19,259 bases of DNA, taken from positions 1-19,259 of the forward strand of contig CAMNAD010000008.1 in assembly GCA_946530505.1 (NCBI GenBank). The letters run 5' to 3'. Below, in pieces: positions 7,112 to 13,871 of this stretch (its first letter is position 1; each line of letters begins with the position of its first letter). A model generated the notes under the pieces. It saw only the letters and a list, made by a program, of their open reading frames with translations. It was not told where the DNA came from and did no database searches. The DNA comes from an uncultured Bacteroidales bacterium. GTDB lineage: Bacteria; Bacteroidota; Bacteroidia; Bacteroidales; UBA932. The position numbers and the translations under genes are program-made.

Positions 7112-8086
7112 ATGTATATAATTGATGCACACTGCGATGCTCCAACGATGATGTATCGTGGAAGAGACTTTGGCAAAGACAATCCCAGAGTCCAGGTCGA
7201 CTTCCCGAAGATGCAGCGCGGGGGAATAACAGCGTCTTTCTTTGCCCTTTATATTCCGGCTTCCTTGAATGAGGCTGATGCTGCGGATTATGCCTTGGTC
7301 TTGCTTGACTCTCTCAAGCGGCAGGTCGAGGCCAACGAAAGCCGTGTGGCCTTCGCATTTGACGAGAATAGTTTGCGTCACAACGCATCTAATGGGCTTG
7401 TATCGGTTTTCATAGGATTGGAAAACGGTTCAGCCCTGCTGGGCAGGAAGGGAATGCTGGAGCGCCTCTATAAAGAAGGTGTACGCTATGTCACGCTCTG
7501 TCACAGCGCCGACAACGGGCTTTGCGATTCATGCACCGGAGTCGGAACCTGGGGAGGTCTCAGCCCCAGGGGAAAGGAAATGGTCCGGGAGATGAATTCG
7601 GTCGGTATGCTGGTGGATGTCGCGCACACATCCAACGCGACGGTTAGGGATGTGCTGGATTGCTCATCCAAACCTGTCGCTTATACCCATGGATGCTGCA
7701 GTTCTCTTTGTTCACACAAGAGGAATCTTCCCGATGAACTTCTGGCCGGAATAGCCGCAAACGGAGGGGTCTCTTGCATGAGTATTTTCCCTTGTTTCCT
7801 GTCGGACCGATACTCCGATTTTGACGATGACAATCCGGACGGACGGCCTATGCCTGAGCTTTCAAAAGTCAGTGAACATATACTCCACGCCTTGTCGGTT
7901 GCGGGTGAGGACGGGGTCGGTTTAGGCACAGATTACGATGGTATAAATCATACCGCAAAAGGGCTCGAAAGCATAGAAAAACTCCCTTGTCTGTTCGAAA
8001 ATCTCAAAAGCAGGGGAGTCAGTTCGGAAATAATGGCCAAAGTGGCCTATATCAATCTGTTACGTGTCCTTTCGGCACAAAGATAA
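7112..8086 (+). CDS. Membrane-dipeptidase-like metallopeptidase (family M19)
   Basis: Binuclear zinc dipeptidase of the renal dipeptidase family, cleaving dipeptides including those with D-residues. In 324 residues the metal ligands are visible: DAHCD (His7, Asp9), GLENG (Glu104), DVAHTS (His172) and THGCC (His193). The substrate-binding RNLPD (204-208) and GTDYDG (Asp274) follow. The usual SHS around the fourth His is THG here. No signal peptide or anchor is seen, so unlike the mammalian enzyme it should be cytosolic. It has ten cysteines, including Cys195-Cys196, more than expected for this family. It follows the ABC-F gene by eight bases, preceded by the weak ribosome site TAAAGG, and ends the seven-gene run. 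Confidence 0.92.
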   Translation: MYIIDAHCDAPTMMYRGRDFGKDNPRVQVDFPKMQRGGITASFFALYIPASLNEADAADYALVLLDSLKRQVEANESRVAFAFDENSLRHNASNGLVSVFIGLENGSALLGRKGMLERLYKEGVRYVTLCHSADNGLCDSCTGVGTWGGLSPRGKEMVREMNSVGMLVDVAHTSNATVRDVLDCSSKPVAYTHGCCSSLCSHKRNLPDELLAGIAANGGVSCMSIFPCFLSDRYSDFDDDNPDGRPMPELSKVSEHILHALSVAGEDGVGLGTDYDGINHTAKGLESIEKLPCLFENLKSRGVSSEIMAKVAYINLLRVLSAQR

Positions 8087-8111
8087 GCTGCGTTTATAGT
8101 TGATAATTGTA

Positions 8112-8154
8112 AAAGTAACAATGTTGTTATAGTAATTAACGATATTGTTACTTT
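8112..8154. terminator. Bidirectional terminator between M19 dipeptidase and cinA
   Basis: An 18-bp stem pairs 8112-8129 with 8137-8154 around the loop TAGTAAT. The outer 11 bp (AAAGTAACAAT with ATTGTTACTTT) are perfect and the inner part has two G-U wobbles. Both flanks are T-rich when read outward, as expected for a hairpin that stops transcription from both convergent genes. It begins 26 bases after the dipeptidase stop and ends 14 bases before the cinA stop. Confidence 0.8.
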
Positions 8155-8167
8155 AATTGAATATCAG

Positions 8168-9448
8168 CTATTTAACTGATAAATCGTATTTTAAGATTTG
8201 TAGCCGCAAAAAGTTGAGTGCAGAGGCTGAAAAGCGCTCGATATTCCGCTTTCTGTCCGCCTTGTACTGGAACCTCCTGGAGCAAGTTCCAGCAGGTCCG
8301 GAGACTCCGACCCAGACAGTTCCCGCGGGTTCGCGATCGTCGCCGTATGCATCGGCCCAGCCGGTGGTGGCAACCGAAAAAGTGCTGCCCGTAAGTTTCC
8401 TTACTCCCTCCGCCATCGCCTCGGCTACAGCGCTGCTGACGATGCCGTTGTTCTCTATCGTTTCGGCCGGAACCCCCAATACTTTCTGCTTCACTTCGGG
8501 GGCGTACGAAGTGACGGATCCAAGGAAATATCCAGAGGATCCGGGGACGGTGGTTATAAGGTGGGCGATCTCTCCTCCGGTGCAGGATTCAGCTGCGCTC
8601 AGGGTCCGTCCTGTGCCGCGCAGCAGGCGTCCTATGGTTCCTTCAAGAGTGTCGTCGGAATCGGAGTACAGATAATCCCCAAGAAGCGGTTTAAGGGCCT
8701 CTATTTGCTCGCTGACGCGTCTTTGCGCATCATCCCCGGCACCATATACGGAAAGGCGCAGGCGCACGCCCGTGAGAGGGTTTGGAAGGTAGGCGAGATG
8801 CATATCGGAAGGGAGCCCGTCTTCCCATTGCTCGATCTGCTTTGAGAGTGCCGATTCTGCTATCCCGTAAGTCATTAAGGTTCTGTGGAATATTGGTTCC
8901 GAAGAGAAATGGCGGGAGATGTGCGAGATGACGTCGGGCAGGGCGGCTTCTGTCTCGTAGGGGACACCCGGCATCGCATAGAGCACTGCATCATGGCCGA
9001 AACGGGACTTGTCGAAGCAGAATGCCATTATCGGTGCCGTGCCCCTATGGTTTATTATGACCTCGCAGGTGTCCGGTACCATGGCCTGGCGGAGGTTTAT
9101 GTCCAGCACATCGAGTCCCCGGGCGTGGAGAATCTGGTGTACTATTGCCTCCTGTTCGTCGTTCCTGACATATTTATGGCTGCCCGAGAGTTCGGCCAGA
9201 GCATCCTTGGTGATGTCGTCCTTGGTAGGCCCCAACCCTCCGGTGCAAATCACTATGTCGTTGTTGTTCAATTCGTTGGATAATGTTCCGATAATGTCGG
9301 AACGGCTGTCGGCAATGGAGACCATACGGCTCGTCTTGATTCCTCGCTCTCCAAGTGCCCTGGAAATCATCGATGAATTGGTGTCCACTATCTGACCAAT
9401 CAGGATTTCATCCCCTATCGTGCATACTGAAGCTTTTATAATACTCAT
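8168..9448 (-). CDS. cinA: CinA family protein (NMN deamidase / MoCF-like domain)
   Basis: A 426-residue two-domain CinA. The N-terminal MoaB/MogA-like domain has GDEILIGQIVDTNS (12-25) and GGLGPTKDD (70-78) and in homologues hydrolyses ADP-ribose-type pyrophosphates. The C-terminal PncC-like domain has AESCTGG (286-292) with the catalytic-serine region and in homologues deamidates nicotinamide mononucleotide for NAD recycling. Where PncC enzymes have a Gly-Pro-rich turn this protein reads TTGWADAYGDD (361-371), so the turn is altered. The ATG at 9448 gives the canonical start MSIIKASVCTIGDE; an in-frame start at 9466 lies upstream of the -7 box and is unlikely. It follows the XRE gene on the same strand by 24 bases and also has its own TAACTTTG box. 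Confidence 0.92.
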   Translation of the reverse strand: MSIIKASVCTIGDEILIGQIVDTNSSMISRALGERGIKTSRMVSIADSRSDIIGTLSNELNNNDIVICTGGLGPTKDDITKDALAELSGSHKYVRNDEQEAIVHQILHARGLDVLDINLRQAMVPDTCEVIINHRGTAPIMAFCFDKSRFGHDAVLYAMPGVPYETEAALPDVISHISRHFSSEPIFHRTLMTYGIAESALSKQIEQWEDGLPSDMHLAYLPNPLTGVRLRLSVYGAGDDAQRRVSEQIEALKPLLGDYLYSDSDDTLEGTIGRLLRGTGRTLSAAESCTGGEIAHLITTVPGSSGYFLGSVTSYAPEVKQKVLGVPAETIENNGIVSSAVAEAMAEGVRKLTGSTFSVATTGWADAYGDDREPAGTVWVGVSGPAGTCSRRFQYKADRKRNIERFSASALNFLRLQILKYDLSVK

Positions 9449-9454
9449 AATGCG

Positions 9455-9462
9455 CAAAGTTA
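9455..9462 (-). promoter_or_regulatory. -7 box TAACTTTG of an internal cinA promoter
   Basis: Read on the minus strand, TAACTTTG matches TAnnTTTG exactly and ends six bases before the cinA ATG. No TTTG stands at the expected -33 spacing. If used, the mRNA would start at or almost at the start codon. Confidence 0.5.
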
Positions 9463-9472
9463 CCAAATAATC

Positions 9473-9883
9473 CTATTTATTGGTAAACTCCTCGAAGCTG
9501 CCATCGCTGTAGAAAAGCAGCACCTTCGTTATAGTGCGTTCATTATTAGGAGTTTTAGTTTGTTTATCTATAGCACTGCTTTCGATAAAAGCTTCTCTGT
9601 CCGGATATACGGGTTCCGGCAGGGGAGAGTCGTCGAACAAGTCGGGTAAATGGTTTTCAACTGCGTCAGGCACTGTTTTATACATTTTTCCTTTGCCTGT
9701 TATGAACCATTCCAGGTTAAGGGCAGGGTAGCGCTTGGCAAGACTTTCGACAAATTCAAAGCCCGGTTTGTTCCTTCCGGCAAGAATGTGGGAGATGCTG
9801 GCCCTTGCGACACCGATGCTGTCGGCAAATTGCGATTGCGTGAGATTCTCAGCGCTCAAAAACTGTTGAAGACGAGAGTTCAT
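9473..9883 (-). CDS. XRE-family helix-turn-helix transcriptional regulator
   Basis: A 136-residue protein with an N-terminal Cro/CI-type helix-turn-helix: LTQSQFADSIGVARASISHI (14-33) contains the two DNA-contacting helices, followed by LAGRNKPG. NLEWFITGKGKMYK (56-69) closes the domain in the way common among Bacteroidota XRE proteins. An acidic, proline-containing linker (about 70-115) leads to the C-terminal stretch KVLLFYSDGSFEEF (120-133), which recurs in this regulator type. The ATG at 9883 is preferred to an upstream in-frame TTG. It is first in a probable two-gene unit with cinA. A palindrome overlaps its -7 box, suggesting self-repression. Its ligand and wider targets are unknown. 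Confidence 0.88.
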   Translation of the reverse strand: MNSRLQQFLSAENLTQSQFADSIGVARASISHILAGRNKPGFEFVESLAKRYPALNLEWFITGKGKMYKTVPDAVENHLPDLFDDSPLPEPVYPDREAFIESSAIDKQTKTPNNERTITKVLLFYSDGSFEEFTNK

Positions 9884-9899
9884 TTTTCTTAACAAATTT

Positions 9900-9911
9900 T
9901 TACAAATGTAA
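9900..9911. promoter_or_regulatory. Palindrome TTACAAATGTAA over the XRE -7 box, possible operator
   Basis: TTACA and TGTAA form a 5-bp inverted repeat with a two-base spacer, centred on the -7 element of the XRE promoter. A dimeric helix-turn-helix protein bound here would block polymerase, so autoregulation is a reasonable inference. The half-site TGTAA recurs in the adjacent gap as TGTAAA. Confidence 0.4.
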
Positions 9912-9933
9912 GAATTAAAACAGTAAACACAAA
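9903..9933 (-). promoter_or_regulatory. Promoter of the XRE gene, TTTG-N19-TACATTTG
   Basis: On the minus strand TTTG (9933-9930) and TACATTTG (9910-9903) are 19 bases apart, an exact consensus match. The -7 box ends 19 bases before the XRE start codon. Confidence 0.7.
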
Positions 9934-10369
9934 ATTTATTTTTGTAAATGTAAATAGGGGGAAAGGCATAATTGAGGCAGATTTATTATAAAGCAAAGAA
10001 TTAGAAAAAACAATGAAATCTCTTGATAATAAACCATATAATTAAAATTATTTTTGTCTTATATCAACCATGGCACCGTTTCGCTGCGTACGTTGCAGTA
10101 ATAGGGGAACCATATTTAATATATATATTTAGTTATAAATAGATAAGTATCTGATTTACAAGCTAAAAATGCACTATTATTTTCGCAATAATAATTTCTT
10201 ATAGTTCCTTGCTTTCGGATTGTTGAATTATGTGAAAAACATTTGTAACCGAAACAAAACCGAGCCAACGTTTTTAAAAATGTAAATCTTGTAAACAGTT
10301 TTTTTTCAACGATCGGAACACATTTACATAAGTGCGCGGACCGCCTGAGAAACTATCTGAATAAATGAT
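9934..10369. other. Gene-free AT-rich gap with TGTAAA/TTTACA repeats
   Basis: No reading frame, tRNA or known riboswitch could be supported here. The visible content is a set of exact TGTAAA/TTTACA hexamers at 9943, 9949 (tandem), 10155 (reverse), 10281, 10290 and 10323 (reverse). There is an 8-bp inverted repeat, ATGTAAAT (10280-10287) with ATTTACAT (10322-10329), 34 bases apart. A 7-bp AT hairpin lies at 10175-10193 around TTCGC. The stretch 10071-10100 is locally GC-richer and could be a relic or part of an unrecognised RNA. Confidence 0.45.
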
Positions 10370-10377
10370 TATCTTTG
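10370..10377 (+). promoter_or_regulatory. -7 box TATCTTTG of queA
   Basis: An exact TAnnTTTG match ending seven bases before the queA ATG. No TTTG is present 19-21 bases upstream. The short distance predicts a leaderless or nearly leaderless queA message. Confidence 0.6.
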
Positions 10378-10384
10378 CGTTTAT

Positions 10385-11593
10385 ATGATACCTGATATCA
10401 GAATAGAAGATTACAATTATCCTCTTCCCGACGAGAGGATCGCGAAATATCCGTTGCCTCAGCGCGACGCCTCCAAACTCCTTGTCTACAAGGATGGCAA
10501 GCCTGTGGAATCCGTTTTCCGTAACCTGCCCGATTATCTGCCTGAAGGAGCACTGATGGTGTTCAACGACACCAAGGTAGTGCCTGCGAGAATGCATTTC
10601 CTGCGGGACTCCGGTGCGCATATAGAGATATTCTGTCTTGAGCCTGTGTCTCCGGCGGAGTACAATACCATTTTTGCTGCTACTGAAAAATGCAGTTGGA
10701 AATGCGTGATTGGTAATTCGAAGCGTTGGAAGGATGATATCCTGCATTATGACTGTCCCGAGAACTCCGGGCTATACGCCATGGATCTTAAGGCCAGACT
10801 TGTGTCGAAAGACGGGCAGACCGGTGTGGTCGAATTCTCCTGGAAGGGTGGTGAAGCCTTCTCCCGTGTGCTGGAGGAGTGTGGTCAGGTTCCCATCCCC
10901 CCTTACCTTAACAGGGAGACAGAAGCGATAGACATTGAAAGATACCAAACCCTTTATGCTCATATCAGAGGCTCTGTCGCTGCCCCTACAGCAGGGCTTC
11001 ATTTTACTGAACAAGTACTTGAGGCAATTAGGGATAAAGGAATTGATACTCAAAATGTTTGCTTGCACGTAGGTGCAGGCACCTTCCTTCCTGTGAAGAG
11101 TTCTCGCGTTGCGGAACATCCAATGCATCGTGAACCTTTTTCGGTAAGCATCAGCCTGCTCAGGAAACTTAAGGATAAAACCCGTCCCTGCATCGCAGTC
11201 GGCACTACATCTGTACGTACCCTCGAGTCGCTTTATTATGCCGGTGTGTCCATCATCGAAAAGGGTGTTCCGGAAGATATTGCCCAGTGGGCCCCATACG
11301 AGAGGGAATACAGTTATTCTTTGCAGGAATCACTTGAGGCAATCATTTCGTATCTTGAATCCAATTCTCTTGAAGAACTGAAACTTGGTACACGTATTAT
11401 TATTGTGCCGGGGTTCAAGTTCCGCATTGTCGACATGATGGTAACCAATTTCCATCAGCCGGAAAGCACTCTCATTCTCCTTATCTCTGCATTTGTCGGT
11501 GGAGATTGGAAGACCATTTACGATTTTGCCCTGTCGAACGGATTCAGATTTCTGAGTTACGGTGACAGTTCATTGCTTTTCAAACACGAATGA
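10385..11593 (+). CDS. queA: S-adenosylmethionine:tRNA ribosyltransferase-isomerase
   Basis: QueA transfers and isomerises the ribosyl part of S-adenosylmethionine onto 7-aminomethyl-7-deazaguanine in tRNA, making epoxyqueuosine at wobble position 34. Family motifs are NDTKVVPAR (61-69), QVPIPPYL (168-175), GSVAAPTAGLHFT (196-208), HVGAGTF (228-234), AVGTTSVRTLES (271-282) and VTNFHQPESTLI (353-364). At 402 residues it is longer than the roughly 350 of enterobacterial QueA, as is usual in Bacteroidota; the extra length is mostly in the middle and near 285-335. No other queuosine gene is in the window. The acyltransferase gene starts one base after its stop, so the two are probably co-transcribed. 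Confidence 0.96.
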   Translation: MIPDIRIEDYNYPLPDERIAKYPLPQRDASKLLVYKDGKPVESVFRNLPDYLPEGALMVFNDTKVVPARMHFLRDSGAHIEIFCLEPVSPAEYNTIFAATEKCSWKCVIGNSKRWKDDILHYDCPENSGLYAMDLKARLVSKDGQTGVVEFSWKGGEAFSRVLEECGQVPIPPYLNRETEAIDIERYQTLYAHIRGSVAAPTAGLHFTEQVLEAIRDKGIDTQNVCLHVGAGTFLPVKSSRVAEHPMHREPFSVSISLLRKLKDKTRPCIAVGTTSVRTLESLYYAGVSIIEKGVPEDIAQWAPYEREYSYSLQESLEAIISYLESNSLEELKLGTRIIIVPGFKFRIVDMMVTNFHQPESTLILLISAFVGGDWKTIYDFALSNGFRFLSYGDSSLLFKHE

Positions 11594-11594
11594 A

Positions 11595-12725
11595 ATGGAA
11601 GATTTAGAAAATATCCAGCCTTACAACGACGAAGAAGTAGTCGCCGCAATGCAGAAGCTTGCCCGCCATCCGGCTCTCCCGGTCATCAGCAAGTACATTT
11701 TCCCCGAATTCCCGGTAAGCACTCTCAAAAACCTTCTCCTGAATATCAAGGGAGTAGACGACTTTCAGTACTCCGTAGTATCAAAGGCCGTCAACGTCGT
11801 CATAGGACGCTCGTCATCCGGTTTTACGTATGATGGAGTGGCCAATCTGCACAGGATAGACGGGAAGTTCCTTGCAGTCTCGAACCATAGGGACATAGTT
11901 CTTGACCCGGCTCTCACACAGTGGATGCTGATGCTCAACAATGTGCCTTTGACGGAGATATGCGTGGGGAACAACCTGCTTGCGAACGGGGTGGTGGAAG
12001 CTCTGCTGAGGTCCAACCGTATGATAACGGTGATCCGTGGCATTTCCGCCAGGGAAGTCTACCTGTCTTCGCAGATCCTTTCCAAATTCATACGTTCCGA
12101 GATCGTTTCCGGAAAGAGTTCCGTATGGATTGCCCAGCGTGAAGGACGAACGAAGAACGGGCTGGACGTAACGGAGCAGGGACTCCTGAAGATGTTCGAT
12201 ATGAGCGGAACGGGGGATTTCAAGTCCAATTTCAAGGAACTCAACATAGTTCCCATGTCCATATCCTATGAATACGAACCCTGCGATTTCCGCAAGGCCC
12301 GCGAAATACTCATCAGAGAAACGACCGGCGAGTATCACAAGAAAAAGAACGAGGACATGCACAGCATCCTGACCGGCATCCGGCAGTGGAAGGGGGGAGT
12401 GCATCTTTCCGTCGGAGCACCGCTCAGCGAGGCGGAGATTTCCCGTGCATCCTGGTATGAGAAAAACGACAGATACCAGGCCATACGCCGTATTCTTGAC
12501 GAGAGGATAGTTTCCGGCTATAAACTTTGGAAGACCAACTACATGGCTTATGACCTCATGAACGGAGGCGGCAAATACTCAGACATGTATACCCCCCAGG
12601 AACTCGATGCGTTCAAGGCATACACCGATCATAAGCTTTCCCGTGCGGAAAAGCGTCTGGACAAGGACAGACTGAGGGATATCTTCTGGCATATTTACGG
12701 CAACCCGGTTGTAGCTAAAGAATAA
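11595..12725 (+). CDS. PlsC-like glycerolipid acyltransferase
   Basis: A 376-residue soluble-looking acyltransferase of the LPLAT superfamily, likely adding an acyl chain to a glycerophosphate or lysophospholipid at the inner membrane face. Motif I is SNHRDIVLDP (96-105), with catalytic His98 and Asp104. The spacing is H-x5-D rather than the usual H-x4-D. Motif III is QREGRTKNG (181-189) and motif IV is NIVPMSISYE (217-226). The C-terminal 100 residues are charged and helical. It is larger than classic PlsC (about 240) and closer in size to cytosolic glycerol-phosphate acyltransferases. The ATG at 11595 begins one base after the queA stop; earlier in-frame codons lie inside queA. The exact acceptor is not determined. 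Confidence 0.85.
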   Translation: MEDLENIQPYNDEEVVAAMQKLARHPALPVISKYIFPEFPVSTLKNLLLNIKGVDDFQYSVVSKAVNVVIGRSSSGFTYDGVANLHRIDGKFLAVSNHRDIVLDPALTQWMLMLNNVPLTEICVGNNLLANGVVEALLRSNRMITVIRGISAREVYLSSQILSKFIRSEIVSGKSSVWIAQREGRTKNGLDVTEQGLLKMFDMSGTGDFKSNFKELNIVPMSISYEYEPCDFRKAREILIRETTGEYHKKKNEDMHSILTGIRQWKGGVHLSVGAPLSEAEISRASWYEKNDRYQAIRRILDERIVSGYKLWKTNYMAYDLMNGGGKYSDMYTPQELDAFKAYTDHKLSRAEKRLDKDRLRDIFWHIYGNPVVAKE

Positions 12726-12738
12726 AAAAGCAACTATT

Positions 12739-12769
12739 TTTGGTATTTGTCATCTTTTTTATATATTTG
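12739..12769 (+). promoter_or_regulatory. Promoter of the outer-membrane protein gene, TTTG-N19-TATATTTG
   Basis: TTTG (12739-12742) and TATATTTG (12762-12769) are 19 bases apart, an exact consensus match. The -7 box ends 38 bases before the ATG, leaving a roughly 30-base AT-rich leader. It starts 13 bases after the acyltransferase stop, so the OMP/lipoprotein pair forms a separate unit. Confidence 0.75.
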
Positions 12770-12807
12770 TAACCTGTTGAGATAGAAACATTTTATTTCT
12801 AGTTTAT

Positions 12808-13842
12808 ATGAAAAAACATTCGTTCGCTATCCTGGCTGCATTGCTGGTATCTGTTCCGGCAACGATGAAAGCCCAAGAGTACGTTGTACCCCAGACTCCA
12901 CCCGTAGTAGAACCGGAAACAGTCGTGGTTCCCGATACAGTTGCTGAGACAACGACCGAGGAAGTCAAGGCAGTAAAAGAGAAGAAGGTCAAGGAGAAGA
13001 AAGTGAAGGAGCCCAAAGTAAAGGTAATCAAGGAGAAGAATAAGGAAAAGACCTATGGGCTTTTCAATCATCTCGGAGTGGGTCTGGCCGCTGGTATCAT
13101 GGACGGTATTTCTGCCAATGTCGGTGTGCCTGTAGGCGGCCATGTCGCTCTCCGTGCCGGATATGATTTCACCAGCAGCGTTTATTCCTATAAGACAGTC
13201 GCCGACCTCAAAACCTGGGACCTTGGCGGCGGTACCACAATCGATTTGTCGAAGACCCCTGTCACAGCAGATCTGAGCATGAAGTATTACGGATTGATAG
13301 ACTTGTATCCATCCAAGAAAAGCGCATTCCACATTACGGCAGGTCTTTTCGGAGGCAATGGTGAAATCGCTCACGTAACGGCGGACCTGACCGGAGTCGA
13401 ACAGTTGAGTACGGACGACTATGCCAAGACTTCTATATCATACAAAGAAGAAACCGATCCCGGTCATATTACTGTTTCTACCGATTCGAAAGGCTTCGTT
13501 CACGCCGGAGTTCGTGCAAAGAAGAACTTGATGCCTTACTTTGGATTAGGCTGGGGACGTGTGTGCAACCTCAAGAAGAGCATCAGCCTCAGCCTCGATC
13601 TGGGACTGCTCAAGACATCCGGTTTGGAAATATATGCACGCGATTATAAACTGAAGCAAGATTCTCGCATCACCAGTGCGACCGTCGATAACCACGACTC
13701 TTTCGACTTGACCGGTAAGCCCCTTGTAGGCGGGCTGGGAAAACAGGAGAAACTGATCGACAGGGCTGGTAACGGAGATCTTCCGGTGCTCAAGGACTTC
13801 CTTCCCTGCATCAGGATCGGCCTTAACATCCGTCTTTTCTAA
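12808..13842 (+). CDS. Outer-membrane beta-barrel protein with Lys-rich repeat N-terminus
   Basis: A 344-residue exported protein. Residues 1-22 are a standard signal peptide (positive MKKH, hydrophobic core), with likely cleavage before Gln23 (KA|QEY). Residues 24-52 are rich in Pro, Val, Glu and Thr and acidic; residues 54-81 contain 14 lysines in 28 positions, built on a VKEKK pentapeptide. From about 84 the sequence alternates glycine and hydrophobic residues (LGVGLAAGIMDGISANVGVP) in the manner of Bacteroidales barrel proteins, and it ends in IRIGLNIRLF with a terminal Phe as BAM substrates do. The lysine segment could contact peptidoglycan or lipopolysaccharide; that is inference. No specific family was recognised. 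The lipoprotein gene follows 29 bases on with no promoter between, so they are probably one operon. Confidence 0.8.
   Translation: MKKHSFAILAALLVSVPATMKAQEYVVPQTPPVVEPETVVVPDTVAETTTEEVKAVKEKKVKEKKVKEPKVKVIKEKNKEKTYGLFNHLGVGLAAGIMDGISANVGVPVGGHVALRAGYDFTSSVYSYKTVADLKTWDLGGGTTIDLSKTPVTADLSMKYYGLIDLYPSKKSAFHITAGLFGGNGEIAHVTADLTGVEQLSTDDYAKTSISYKEETDPGHITVSTDSKGFVHAGVRAKKNLMPYFGLGWGRVCNLKKSISLSLDLGLLKTSGLEIYARDYKLKQDSRITSATVDNHDSFDLTGKPLVGGLGKQEKLIDRAGNGDLPVLKDFLPCIRIGLNIRLF
12973..13032 (+). repeat. In-frame VKEKK pentapeptide repeat within the OMP gene
   Basis: Four 15-base units encode VKEKK, VKEKK, VKEPK and VKVIK. The codons differ between units (GTA AAA, GTC AAG, GTG AAG, GTA AAG), so the repeat is kept at the protein level and is not a fresh slippage product. 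Confidence 0.7.
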
Positions 13843-13871
13843 ATATTGATAATCTTTAATTATTCTGTGAT

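Noticed and set aside
10037..10060. AT-only hairpin ATAATT/AATTAT followed by T residues as a terminator
   Set aside because: Six A-T pairs with a two-base loop are too weak, and no gene on that strand ends there.
10070..10132. A 20-codon frame in the long gap with a CxxC pattern (MAPFRCVRCSNRGTIFNIYI)
   Set aside because: Too short, with no promoter or ribosome site. CxxC alone is weak evidence. Worth revisiting only if conserved in relatives.
10260..10384. Possible preQ1-type riboswitch before queA
   Set aside because: No preQ1 motif could be found, and the -7 box lies seven bases before the ATG, leaving no transcribed leader to hold one.
10274..10747. A 157-codon minus-strand frame entering the gap before queA
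   Set aside because: Mostly antisense to queA; no motif and no promoter.
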